Part shown: positions 25,101-36,120 of the stretch, piece after piece
Layout: the number at the start of each line of letters is the position of its first letter
How positions within the stretch are numbered: position 1 is the first letter of the stretch
Assembly (NCBI GenBank): GCA_013180625.2
Contig: SNVD02001164.1
Span: 62,001-126,000, forward strand
Reading direction: 5' to 3'
Length of the DNA: 64,000 bases
Origin: Boswellia sacra
Lineage: Eukaryota > Streptophyta > Magnoliopsida > Sapindales > Burseraceae
Position numbers and translations under genes: made by a program
Notes under the pieces: generated by a model
The model's input: the letters and a program-made list of their open reading frames with translations, nothing else
Told to the model about the DNA's origin: nothing
The model's database searches: none

Positions 25101-25424
25101 GTTTTAGTGGCTAAGTATGCTAGATTTTCACCAGGATGTGTCGAGTTTTTACTTGATATATCACCAAAATTCAATATGTATGAACTTCAGGAAAGTCATA
25201 AATCACTGGCAAGCATTTGCCTATTCAATAATTATTTAGGATCAATTTATGAAATGGAGAAATTCGATTATTTCTTCCCGCTTCTTTTAAAAGTTTGTCT
25301 AAATAGTTTCCTCTTTTCATATGTATTATTTGCGCGGGTACATTTTTTTCATCTCCATTTGTGATCACTAATTGAAATCGACTGCTTATTATTGATGCAG
25401 GATGCTGTAAAAGATATTGAGTAG
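16137..25424 (+). CDS. Chloroplast-targeted TVP38/TMEM64 family (SNARE-associated, VTT-domain) membrane protein, 339 aa
   Basis: Seven exons: 16137-16584, 17244-17296, 17475-17567, 17647-17870, 18640-18706, 19059-19169 and 25401-25424. They total 1020 bases with all GT-AG joins in phase. Residues 1-70 are Ser/Thr/Pro/basic-rich and nearly free of acids, like a plastid transit peptide. An acidic Gly/Asp-rich linker follows, then a membrane span ([20 protein letters not shown]). The VTT core runs from [13 protein letters not shown] through [23 protein letters not shown] and [13 protein letters not shown] to [19 protein letters not shown]. The family signatures F-x3-R (FLIAR) and G-x3-V-x4-Y ([10 protein letters not shown]) are intact. 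A last span ([14 protein letters not shown]) precedes a tail ending KDAVKDIE. Relatives are DedA/TMEM41B/VMP1-type proteins, some of which are lipid scramblases; the plastid role here is unknown. The last intron (19170-25400) holds a whole retrotransposon and leaves a terminal exon of seven codons plus stop. Start chosen as the first ATG giving a transit-peptide-like N-terminus. Confidence 0.92.
19447..19848 (-). repeat. 3' LTR of the chromovirus
   Basis: This is the 402-bp partner of 24321-24719. My hand alignment gives about 30 differences including small indels (about 92% identity), so the insertion is not recent. The adjoining minus-strand sequence CTTGGGCAAGGG (19849-19864) occupies the polypurine-tract position but is only partly purine. 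Confidence 0.95.
19868..21406 (-). pseudogene. Chromovirus integrase with C-terminal chromodomain (broken)
   Basis: The zinc-binding domain has the two His (HDSRMGGH) but only one Cys of the CxxC pair ([10 protein letters not shown]), the first being replaced. The core begins with [13 protein letters not shown], retaining the first catalytic Asp. The second catalytic Asp region reads IITHRDRV near 20725, with His for Asp; DGQSEVV near 20630 retains the Glu. After several frameshifts, [19 protein letters not shown] (about 20219) precedes a chromodomain at 20060-19868 with [20 protein letters not shown]-run at 20567-20575 is one of the frameshift sites. The element cannot encode an active integrase. 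Confidence 0.9.
21449..23241 (-). pseudogene. Chromovirus protease, reverse transcriptase and RNase H (broken)
   Basis: The protease region has [12 protein letters not shown] where the family has a D-S/T-G active site, so the catalytic triplet is altered (DLG). Reverse transcriptase spans about 22790-22011, with [32 protein letters not shown] and the catalytic [10 protein letters not shown] stop at about 22506 splits the N-terminal part. RNase H lies at 21910-21449: [16 protein letters not shown] carries the first catalytic Asp, with [15 protein letters not shown] and RTDQKSLKF downstream. Frames shift between 21910 and 22011. Confidence 0.92.
23254..24285 (-). pseudogene. Chromovirus gag (broken)
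   Basis: The likely start [18 protein letters not shown] is at 24285, just after the primer-binding site. A coiled-coil-like stretch ([18 protein letters not shown]) is followed by the retrotransposon-gag core with [16 protein letters not shown] sequence (here [20 protein letters not shown]), [15 protein letters not shown] and [16 protein letters not shown]. An in-frame TAG at 23545-23547 interrupts the frame; the same frame continues to a CCHC knuckle [14 protein letters not shown] near 23308. The stop after LEVA is consistent with a CAG-to-TAG change. Confidence 0.9.
24303..24317 (-). other. Primer-binding site (initiator Met tRNA)
   Basis: The minus strand reads AGGTATCAAAGCCG just inside the LTR, matching the TGGTATCAGAGCC site complementary to plant initiator tRNA-Met with a single G-to-A change in the core. 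Confidence 0.8.
24321..24719 (-). repeat. 5' LTR of the chromovirus
   Basis: A 399-bp LTR with TG...CA ends, adjoining the primer-binding site on its inner side and the target duplication CTTTA on its outer side. Confidence 0.95.
24905..24927. repeat. (TA)n microsatellite in the last intron of the VTT gene
   Basis: About ten TA units between the retrotransposon and the terminal exon. Confidence 0.8.
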
Positions 25425-25763
25425 GCACAGGATCATCGGTTTGCCCAATTAAGTGGACAACAATACAGTTGAAAAATTGTAAAATTTATGTGTACCATCA
25501 GGATGTAAATTAAAACCGTAAAATTGAACTCTCATTTATATAATTATTTTTTTTCCTATATTATCGTTCATAGACTGCATAAATAAAAAAACATGCTAAA
25601 TATGGAGAAGGAACAGAAAATCTCCAGCTTAGGAGGGTGTCTTCACGTATAAATCTCCATAGTTTTCATGTTCTAGTAGGAGAATTTTTATAGACTCTTG
25701 AATTCTAAGCAAAAGTTGGCTTCAACTTTGCCTCGTGTAAATGTCTTATTTGATGTTTTTTAT
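25425..25763 (+). other. 3' UTR and downstream flank of the VTT gene
   Basis: AT-rich sequence following the TAG at 25422-25424. No separate gene seen. Candidate poly-A signals such as AATAAA (25580-25585) are present. Confidence 0.5.
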
Positions 25764-25936
25764 AGGGTCTGGCTACAATCCACTTGCTGTACACATACAA
25801 CACTATGTTACAACGTTGGATTGGGTTTTTATTTTTAGCCTCTAATGCAATGGGTCTCATTAACTTGACTGTTTTATGCAATTTTTATCTTATACCGATT
25901 ATTCTGGTAGCGTTGAAATTGTAATTGATATTTACA
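25764..25936 (+). repeat. Left copy of a diverged direct repeat (partner at 59242-59403)
   Basis: It contains ACAATCCACTTGCTG, GGATTGGGTTTTTATTTTTAG, CTCATTAACTTGACTGTTTT and ATGCAATTTTTATC. The partner shows the same words in the same order and orientation (for example CGATCCACTTACTGG, TCAATAACTTGGCTATTT, ATGCAATTTTAACC). Similarity is roughly 70% by eye. It may be a MITE-like interspersed repeat that inserted twice. Confidence 0.6.
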
Positions 25937-28900
25937 TATTTCTCCTTTTGTCATCCTCCAAGATTGCCATAGTCTGAGTAGTACTAATCCCCTCGGTCCT
26001 CTGATGTTGTCGTAATCTTTCCATTTGTAGTATTTTGCGGACATCGAGGTAGATGACGTGCAGAAGGGATTGTTTGATTTCAAGTTTGGTTGTCTGGAAC
26101 ATTTGCATTAGCAGATCTATATTGTAGGGGTGGGTTTTGTGGCTTCGGGTCTGAGGCATTACGTTTGAGGGAGTTGGTATTAATGTATTGGTTTAGCTGC
26201 AGTGGCTTTAGTTATTCTTTGATTGACCATCTATCAGCGTAAAAGACGGAAATCGGTTTGGTGTTAAAGGAGTGGATAGTTCTGATAAGAAGTTTGCATT
26301 TATCGACGTTGAGATATTTAATAAGTAATGTAGGCAATTAGTTAGATCCATACCATTTGTATGCAATCTTGATAGCAAAGCAATGTTATAAAAGGATTAT
26401 CTGAAAATATAATGGAAATCTCATTAAATTTAATTAAAATTTTTTTGTATTATTTTTATGCTTACATACTTCTTTACAATAATAATGTGGTTTTAATGCT
26501 AAAATTATTAGCTGCATTTTGAAATTGTTGCATGTGCAACAATTTGAAGGTATATTGTTTGAAATTACATAATTATAATACGAAGCATGCCCTAAATTGT
26601 ATCCTCATTGATCCATATATTTTTAACTTTCTGAAGGAATGTTAGATGATGGGGATCAGAGCACTTCTGTTGCTCTATTATCATGACACTTGAATTATGC
26701 TTTTTGTTAGTGAACTTTGATTATAGGTATGCTTGAAACCTTTCCTGATGGACTGCATGTCCATATCTCTTGGTGGTTATTACTTGGAATTTCATAATAA
26801 TATTTGATTCACCTACATATGAAATCTTTGTTATTGCAAATTGGTAAGCTAATGGAGTTCATTTGCACAAAATGCGGTGATATAATGGACGTGAGCAATC
26901 CAATGCTTTACTTGGGCATGTTAATTAAATTATGTGTAGGGAAAGGCTTGCATGATGAGCTTTTCGGTCCATTATTAATGTCTATATGCACTAATAATTA
27001 GTTATACAAATATTAAATATGGTGTAACTACATTTGACAACATAATGAGTAAAGTAGCATCAGTTGTAGCTATGTGAAGTATGGTTATTGTGAATGTGTG
27101 GAAGGACTCATCATCTGCGAGGGTATCCTCAGACGTCACAGTGGTAGGTGAAAGGGAAAACTGTTGAGTTATTGAAAGTTATAAAATATGGGTGTAATGG
27201 TTGACTATGCTTTCATATATTTTGCAAAATGATATGCTATTGTGAATACTTCTTCTATCCAAAAATTTTTCCATTTGTTCTGTTGGCAAGATGGATAAGC
27301 CATGTGTATATAAGAAATTAGTGCTGCAGAAAGGACTCGAGGATAGTGTGTTGTTGGAGTAGTGATGGAGTACGTCTAGTTTTGGATATTCATTTTTGTT
27401 GCTGAGTTTAGGTGCATTTTTTGTGTGAGTAACACAACTTTAGAACCTGCTCAATGATGTTGTAACAGTTGCGTTACAATTTTTTGTACTTTGATATGGA
27501 AAATCGTGGAACGGTGAGACAAGTTTACTGGTGAAGGGCACAAATTAAATTTGTTTATCGACAGACTGTATAGTGTTTGCAATTTTGGCCTCTTAGGGAG
27601 CATTCTTACGTTGGACATTTTCACTTGGCGTAACACAATTCCATGTGGTTTTGGAACAGTGGTAAAAGTAGTATTGAACCATTTGCACAGTTGTGTTGTT
27701 TGCAACCATGAGAACCTTTATGACTTGTTATGATGTAGCATAAGCATTTAATTCTATTGACATAACCATTTAAATCTGTTGACTTGTGTGTTAATTTTTT
27801 CTTATTTTTTGGAGAACGAAGCTGGTGTCATAAAGGTCATTCCTGTCTATCTAGTTCTTGATGGTTATCACGATGTTTATCATTACAAATAAATTTGTTG
27901 TATCTATGTAACACATATGTGAGTTATATGCATGCATATACATGTGGCTTAAGCGTCGAACAACAAAGATTTCTTGAGCTGCGGCTTTTCTTTATAGGAA
28001 TATTACACGATGATGAAGCATGACGAATAGGAATGTATTATGCATATGTTTATGTGGGTTTAACCACAAAATTATACCAACGTATATCTGTTGGAACAAA
28101 TCTGGCATATTAAAGGGTGTAGTCGTAGAGTAAGGTGGGGGTTTGAATTTATTTTTTGAATTTTGTTTCCTTCGAAGTAGTATTATTATTGTTTTAAATT
28201 GTTTATTTAATTTTATAAATGGTGGTTAAATTTTTGTTAATAAATTGTTGTGTATTCGATTGCATGGTGCATGGAAATGTTATGCAGGTACATTAATATT
28301 CAGAATGGGGATATGAGAACTTCTTCAATTATTGGATATATTGAGTTGTTGAAGACATTATAGTGGCATTGGAAGTATGTATTTTCGTTTTGTATAATTG
28401 GCAATGTCAAGGGTTTATGTCTTTATTTTTCATGTGTAATATTTGTGACAATGGGCACTTATTTTGATTGTCACCTTGATATAGAAATCGGATGATGCAG
28501 TTATTATTAATCATTTTGACCTGTTACACCTTTTCAAGGTTTAAGATGATAACGTAGAATCAGGGTGTTCCATGTGGGCATAATAAAGTTCCATATGACG
28601 GTCACAATACTTAGGTTTCATTCAAATTATTTTTTAATGTGGAGTCAAATATTTTGGTTAAATTCATGGACAGATATTAAGTTGGATAAACAGGTAGACA
28701 TCTTGAAAATCCCATTGCGTTATCTGTATGAAACATGTTTTGTATTTGATTACTTGTTTAGAATGAAATAATTGTGGGTCGCAATTCATATATTTCTTTA
28801 TGTGACACGATATCTTTAGCAGTTAAGATGTTTATGAGAGCTTATAACTTTGGTGCAAGTGCATAAGTTTTTCGTGTGTTAACGCAAAAAAAAAAAAAAA

Positions 28901-29425
28901 ACTCTAATGTTTAGAAATGACGAATATGTTGCATTTAGAGCTATCCTCCCACTATCGAATTCGATTAGGAAAAAAAAATATGGTAAACTTTGTCATTGTG
29001 TTGCATCGTTTACATGTTGTGGAACCATCATTTCACCTTTCGGCTGTACATAGCCGCCTATAGTTGTCACCCACTACAATTGAAGTGTTTATACAGTGGC
29101 CCATATTGTAAGTTTGTATGGCGCATTGTTTGTGCCGATCGAGTTCGACTCTGTTGGTGAAACAGTTGTCACATTAATGGTTAATGGTTTTGACACTTCC
29201 TCATTTACACTTCTATAGGATTTCCTTATTTTCTTCTGTCATTTCAGTCAGGTATGTTGAAGGACAACATCTATTTTACATAAGCAGTAATGAGTTGGCT
29301 ATTAAGTGTTAGATAGAACTCGTTAATTAATAAGTGATATAGCATTTGCTCACTACACGTCAGAACATATGAAGCATATGTCTCGCACTAGGTTTCGCAT
29401 TTCTCAACACCTATGTGAATTGCAG
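25937..29425. other. Left part of the block, no identified gene
   Basis: G/T-rich on the + strand. Short frames (for example 25874-26159 minus, 26804-27001 plus, 27451-27733 both strands) have no domain I recognise. It is probably upstream sequence of the left composite gene. Confidence 0.4.
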
Positions 29426-30430
29426 ATGCGTGGAAGTCGTATATCCCAGCCATGTATTAGGATGTTTATGAAGGCACGTAGAGGCAGAAAGGCAAAGGCG
29501 GTGGTCAATCTGAGCGACACTCGCAAAGGACCTCGTGCAGTAAGTTTAACAAATGCATTTGGTCATTGTACGTTAATATGTGGTTAATTACTTAAAAGTG
29601 CAAAAGCTTACATTATTTGCTCAACTTCAGCTTCATAGCCCTTTTCTTCTCAATATAAGAAATGTCTTCTCTTTGTGCATTAAAGTGTTCCCATTCATCC
29701 TCAGTGACATTGATGGCAAATTCATTAAAATTATTGTTGAGTTATAACCTCGGGAAATCATTTTAACCAACAGTTTTTTGGTATGAGACATAATTCAAGT
29801 AGTCAATTTCGTCCACAAGATATAACAGACGATGCTCCTAAGCCTCCAGTAAGGGATGGAGTAGGCCAAGAATTTCATATTGGCAACAATGAACAAGATG
29901 TTACGTTGGTTGGGAGAAAATTAAACACGGTATGTAGCCCAGAGCGATTTGTTCGATGTGTTTCAACTCTTACAAATGTTCAAAAGGAGGCAGTTAGTCG
30001 TTTGGACTTTGGGACAATTGTACATACAAACAAGGAAGATTAATGCGATCCTTGTGTTCGAACCTCATTGATGATTGGAATTTTGTGATATCTACCTTGT
30101 TAGTGAATGGCGTTGATTTCCACATTACCACAAACAACTTCATGGAAACGATAGGCATTGTCGATAGAGGGTCTGCAGTTCACTTGTGAGGTCCTGAATG
30201 TGACATTGCCGACCTGCGAATCAGGTTCCACTACACACCAAGTGGCATAGTCTAGCATGTCTTGTAGACATAATGCTTAATTCGGATGGTGCTGATGACG
30301 ATTTCTTGAGGGCTTTTTTTTTTATTTGCAATGGGAACTTTGCTCTGTCCGACGTCAACAACACATGTACGGGTTTTGTATTTGCATGTTTTGAAAGATG
30401 TTAGCAACATAAGTCAACAGAATTAGTCCC
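29426..30430 (+). pseudogene. Left, truncated copy of the HMG/PMD/Ulp1-type transposon gene
   Basis: Exon 1 (29426-29539) begins at an ATG directly after a TGCAG acceptor and encodes 38 residues: MRGSRISQPC, then a basic run (KARRGRKAKAVVNLS) and DTRKGPRA, before a GTAAGT donor. Such a basic N-terminus suits a DNA-binding or nuclear protein leading into an HMG box. The next coding part (about 29783-30043) contains CSPERFVRCVSTLTNVQKEA and LDFGTIV. A frameshift near 30037 moves to a frame reading LMRSLCSNLIDDWNFV and NGVDFHITTNNF. A further shift gives AFFFFAMGTLLCPT (about 30310-30350) and YLHVLKDVSNI. These match, block for block, the right copy at 51.5-52.1 kb. No HMG core or peptidase was found to its right. 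Confidence 0.65.
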
Positions 30431-33400
30431 AGTTTTGTTTCTTAGCACTTCGTCAAAGTGTAAGAAAGTATAAAAACTTGAAGTCTTCAAACATATGTGG
30501 TTGCCTTCTTTTTCTGCAAGTATTTATTCCATAAAACTCTTTATTGTATGTGGACTTATAAAACATATATATTGTCCTACTTGTTAGGGTAATTAATAAT
30601 TTTTTGTAACCGCTAATGTGTGAAGCTATACTATGTACACCAAGTGTCAACGCATCTTGCTCTTGTAGACAGATCAGTGCCTCCGGTCATGGGATGGGAC
30701 GATTTGAAGATTCGGAGATGTCTTCAGTAGTTGCATAAGGAACATTGTTGGCAGGCGATTATGGTATGGTATTGATTCCATTTGCTTGCATGGCATGTTT
30801 TATTCTTTTTCTTGATTTCTCGATGCCACATATGCAGCCTAACTATCGTTAATGTTTCCATGTTATAAATATTAGTTCTGTTTTGCACAGCACAACTATT
30901 AGCGCAAACCAAGTTTCCCTCGTCCCATAACATTCTAATAGAAAGTGTAAATTTATATTGGCATTCTAGTATAATACAACACATACTTTCGTGTGATGGA
31001 CGATAAAGACATCCAAGTTCGTGGAGATATGTTTGATGGGAAAAAATTATTTCCTCTAGTTGTTCTATGTTCATTGTTATTTGAAGCATTATATATGTTT
31101 ATGGCAGTCTCATATATTGACATGTGGATTCTATGTTTTTTGGTGTGTCACTTTGGCATAATACAGTGAATGTGGCCTTTCGTTTTGCTTCCTTTCGTAT
31201 CTGACCGCCTGTTTTATGTCATCATTAAATGACAAAAAAGCAATTTTATATATTCAATGATATATTCGGTCATTGCATACCATTTGAAATTGAACAAATG
31301 TTCGTAGTATCTTTTGTTGTTGGGCTTCAGATGTTGTTAAATATTATGTTCATAATGTTATATTTGACCATGTGTGTGTCACCACAAGAGCTTTCTATCA
31401 TTCATTACCTTCATATTCGGTAACAAGTCATAACTATATTCCGTTTGTTCTTTCATAGTTTTATGCATACCCCCTATTTCACATATTGAACATTGACTTT
31501 GTCACATTAAAAAGCTAGTGAATTTCACATATTCATTGCAAACAATATCTCAAGATTCAACAGGTGCCATACTGCAAAAGCTAGAATATTTAATCAGTAT
31601 CTTTAGTCGTCAAAACAACTAAGTGGTAATTGTTTTCAAATGTCCTACATAAGTATATTAGCAGGTCATAATGGCCTGCTAATATAGTACAGTGAATAAC
31701 TGATTTTATCATTGTTGTTATTTTCAGTATCTGATAGACCGAGGCTTATGTCTCTTTAATTTGCTACACGAAGAGGAAGAGTTGTAATTTGTTAATTTAT
31801 ATACTTCCCACGTAGCTGGTGTGTACTCTTAGTGTGCTTATCATGATTACCGTCTACCAACTTAATGATCTGGTGTCGTGGACTCCTTTGTTTAATGTTG
31901 ATTTTTATTTGGATTTATGGATTACTTATGAAGATATTAGTTATGTGAAAGGTACTAAGAGAAGACGTTGCATCTGCATATCAAAAAATGAGCATAAATT
32001 ATAAAAATTTTCAGCTGCTTCGTATTTATTGAGCAATCCCTTACAAGCATTAGCAGTCAATGTTGTAGTTTCTCTATCCCATGTGAAACGCAGAACCTAT
32101 ATCAGCACTGCTATATATTTAGATTCGTATGCATACAATGATGCAAAAAATTTTAACTGCTTTAAGTAATGCTTAATACACTATTCTCACAACTAAAATA
32201 TCTGTCTTCAGAATAAATAGACCTTTCATTTTGGTGGCACCCAATTTATAATCTCTACGACTTGGGTTTTCTGTCATCACTTTTAAAACATTTTTGATTT
32301 CTTAGTACTCTTATATGAAACATTTAATGCAAACGACATTGCTTTCCCTAATGGTTAGCATTTGAAGCGATCAAGAAATTAACTATCTTCCCCCCATAGG
32401 TGTTTGAACTCAACATTAGCCGACGTAGCCAGAATAACAATACATTGAAATATACATATATTTAACATATCTGCTACATTACACTAACTTGACCAAAGAC
32501 GAAGATGGTGAATAAATATTATAATTTTGTTTACATTACATAACAATTACAATTTTGTTTTCATTGCACCTGCTGCAGAAAATGTCAGCTCAAAAAAATT
32601 TAACACACAAAAAAATATAGCAAAAAATGATCTCAAACCCGCGACAGGTTGAGGCAGAGTTCACAAGCCACCTATCTAGTACATGATCGTGACATGTTCC
32701 ATCATTTAACAATATTGATAACCATTTCCTTATTGGCGAGGCATGATGTTCCGCATTTACTTTCATACTTGCACAAATGCAACAACGACTATTGATTGTA
32801 AAACTATGCATGTACAAATCATAATACACAATACTAACATTATCTTATGACACTCCATATAGACTTTAAACCAACCTTATAATTACATATTACATTCTCA
32901 CGAGATACAACTATCTTGACAAACTTATCTAATGACATTACACCTACGTACAGGTACCAACAACATGGCCTTGGCTTTAACGTCAGACTTTTTTAATGTT
33001 ATCCTCTTCTTTAATTTATTATTATCCTTATTCATTTTTTACTTGTTTAATTTCAATGCAGCAAACCAATTTGCTGTCCACCTTTAACTCCCTACACCCA
33101 TTCCGCTACGTAAAAGACCAATTCCATCCTATCTATAACGACCCTACCTGCTGATAACTATCTTCTCCATTCGCCAATTCATTTTTGGGACCTACATGGT
33201 TTGTGTTTATCTCGAAGTGGTTGTTGCAACCATTGTATTACAAATGCCCCCATGGTTCCACTGTTGAGTTACAACATTCCCACTTTTAAGCACATTCTGA
33301 CTCTTTTCCTATTTATGAAGAACTTGGCCTTCACATTGAAATGCAAATAATAATGTTACATACACTGCAAAAATATTAAAATACATCACTGATGGCACCT

Positions 33401-33709
33401 ACCTCTATTACGTCCATACCCAATCCAGCATCAAGAAGTTAGTGGCGTTCTCAGTCAAGCATTTCACATCCGTTTGCATTCTCTGCCATTTCAAAAGCTT
33501 ATAATTATTCTTCCCACGAACACCCCCAATTTATCTATCATAATAATCATAACATTAGTGGTGTTACATAACTTATACACCTTACGACACATAAGAGCTA
33601 TTAACTCCAAAAAACAGGTAGATATCAACAAGTAATTTGGATAACTGTTCACTTCTATTCGCAACTGAAGTTTAAGTCCCACGATATGTTTTCAGAATGC
33701 GAGTTTAAA
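30431..33709. other. Block interior between the left composite gene and the transposase, no identified gene
   Basis: Near 30665-30750 a + strand stretch reading VMGWDDLKIRRCLQ may be one more exon remnant of the left composite gene. Otherwise AT-rich, no domain seen. G-over-C bias on the + strand fades at about 31.5 kb and then reverses. Confidence 0.4.
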
Positions 33710-36120
33710 TTACATTAAAGTTGATCGTTTGCTAATATACTTACATATTTTGCTGGTTACAGCAACCCATGAAGTCATAAAAGGGAATTTGTTCCAGAAA
33801 GTCAACATTATTTGACGCTTCCTATGGTATTTTGTCCATTTTCCAAACTGAAAATTTGTCATCCATCTTCGTTGCGCACATGTGGTTGTATGTATTATGA
33901 GTCCCTGTCGTGAGAACACCAACCTTATTTTCTCCAAAAGTCGACGTGGACAAATCCTTACCATGTACACCACTCTTCTTGACAGAGTTCGATTTCCACC
34001 ACTGTTGACCCATTCTTTGCATTACAAGTTGTTTTTGTATGCCTGACTTTCCTACAATATCCACACTTGTGTCTTTTTTTTCTTCTTAACAACTCTTTCA
34101 GGTCTCTATATTCTTTTCCTGTTAACCTTCGGTGGGTCCTTGACCTTTTCCTGATCCTTACAACCCTTATGTCCTTCCACATCCCTTTTCTCTCCCTCCT
34201 CTATGAGCATCTGTGCCCGTATTGTCATTCTATGTATACATTCCAATGCCTCCTTGTATCCTGCATCGCTCTGGGATGCGAATTGCCATATCCTCTTACT
34301 TGCTACCGCCAATGCTCCAATTCTTGACATTTTGTTTCCTCCCATGGTTGATTTAAGTTCTTGGACGGCCAATTGTATTTCAACTTAGCTGTCTTCATCC
34401 ACCATTGCAATATCATGAACTGTGGGATATATCCCACATGTTCTCCCTTCATGACACAGAATATATGGCGACATGGTATCCCTGTCTTTTCCATCGCCTT
34501 GCAAGAGCACTCCATTTTATCGTTCAGTTGGTGGAATACGATAGACCACGTCCTGTCTCTATCTTGGAATTTTCCAATGTCGTACACTACACCACCTACA
34601 TTAACCACTTTCTCATTCATAATTAGCTGAGCCCCATCACTTATCTCCTTATGTACAAAGCGAAACACGTCGTTTGTATACAACTTGCGTGCTTTATCCT
34701 CATACCGCTGTAGATGCATTTGTAGTATGGGTTCATTATAATCACTATCAAAGTTATCTTTGGCCTCAGTATTCCTCGTTTTATCCACTGCCCTTTCCAC
34801 TTGGCGAATGAACTCTAGCAATAAGAAATCATTTGTAACATAACGGTTGACAAAGGCATTAAGCTCTCACACCTCTGTGTACTCTGCATACCACCAAAAA
34901 AAGTTGTTTCTGAGGTATGCTTTAGCCCATAATGTCCTCTCCTTTTACAACTTTTGACACTATGCATTTCCCTGCAACCATTTTTTCTCCAATAAATTCT
35001 TCCACCTACCTTCAAACTCTACAATTGTTACATTCACACCCATTAATCTGGCAAGCTTTTCTATGAATATCACATCACGTACCTGCGTTGTTGCATTTCT
35101 ATCCAAGTGCCAGCAACAAAGGCGGTTTTTCGCCTAGGACATAACATTTTTTATTACCCTCATCATTGACTTATCACCATCGGTAATTACTCCAATAGGT
35201 TGCTTGTTGTTCATTGCTTTGACGATTGTCATTAGCAACCATGTATATGTTTCCACAGTCTCATCCTGAAGTAACCCAACTATAAACAAATTCGTTTTAA
35301 TGTGGTGGTTAATACCAACAAACATGACCATTGGCTTCATGTATTTATTTGTCTTATACGTTGCATCAAATGCCAGCACATCACCAAATACTTGATAATC
35401 AGCCTGAGCTTTACTGTCACTCCAAAACAAATCTGCCATCCTATTGTCCTAGTCAATCTTGTATGTGAAGATTAGTCCCAGGTTAGCCTTCTTTCTGGCG
35501 TCAATGTAATAGAGTAATGCCTGAGCATCACCTGTTATTTCTGCTTTCCTTCTTTCTTTGTCCATTTTATTCTACAAATCCTTCTTCGTAAACCCAACAT
35601 TGTCATACCCGTTAGCCATTGCCACCATGTATTCCGTTGCATTTGATGTCTTCACTCCCACCTGTCTGAACCCTTTACCAAATGCGACATCTTTCTCTTC
35701 CACTTTCCTATTTGACCGTAAAAACTGTAGTTGATAGGAACACAACAACGTGTGAGCATGTATGTCATTAAACTCCATCACCCCCTACTTCCTACATTTC
35801 TTATCCAGCTTCACCTGAAATGCTGCCCTATAATGCACACATGTTAGGCCCTTGGGTTCTCGCACTCTATTTGCCCTACTTATCCATTTTTCTCGCCTAA
35901 ATCCTTCTTTTGCACATACCCACCTCTGTCCGATGTAGTTTCCAGCATTGTCTCTGCGAATCACATCCTTTTTAACACTCAACTCGATTTTACGTGCATG
36001 CTTCATATAGTAATCCTCAGCTTCTTGTAACGTGTCAAACCAGCACATACGAAATCCCTCCTCGCCTTCTAACTTACGAACACCTTCATATTTCTGCCTT
36101 TCGCAACCAAATTTCTCTCA
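33710..36120 (-). pseudogene. FAR1/FHY3-type Mutator-like (MULE) transposase, decayed
   Basis: Domains appear in order on the minus strand. A FAR1-type N-terminal DNA-binding region lies at 36120-35785 (EGFRMCWFDTLQEAEDYY, RWVCAKEGFRREKW). A linker at 35781-35572 has YQLQFLRSNRKVEEKDVAF. The MULE transposase core (35439-34815) has ADYQVFGDVLAFDATYKTN (first catalytic Asp), GVITDGDKSM (second Asp) and STQRCESLMP (candidate Glu). A SWIM zinc finger lies near 34509-34464 (CSCKAMEKTGIPCRHIFC, C-x-C-x9-C-x-H). A C-terminal CCHC knuckle CGYCRKVRHTKTTC lies near 34070. It is broken by stops at 35785-35787, 35449-35451 and 35134-35136 and by several frameshifts. Usual length (roughly 650-800 aa) is nearly complete. 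It is a transposon gene of the group from which FHY3/FAR1 regulators arose, rather than a host regulator, as judged by decay and context. Confidence 0.88.
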
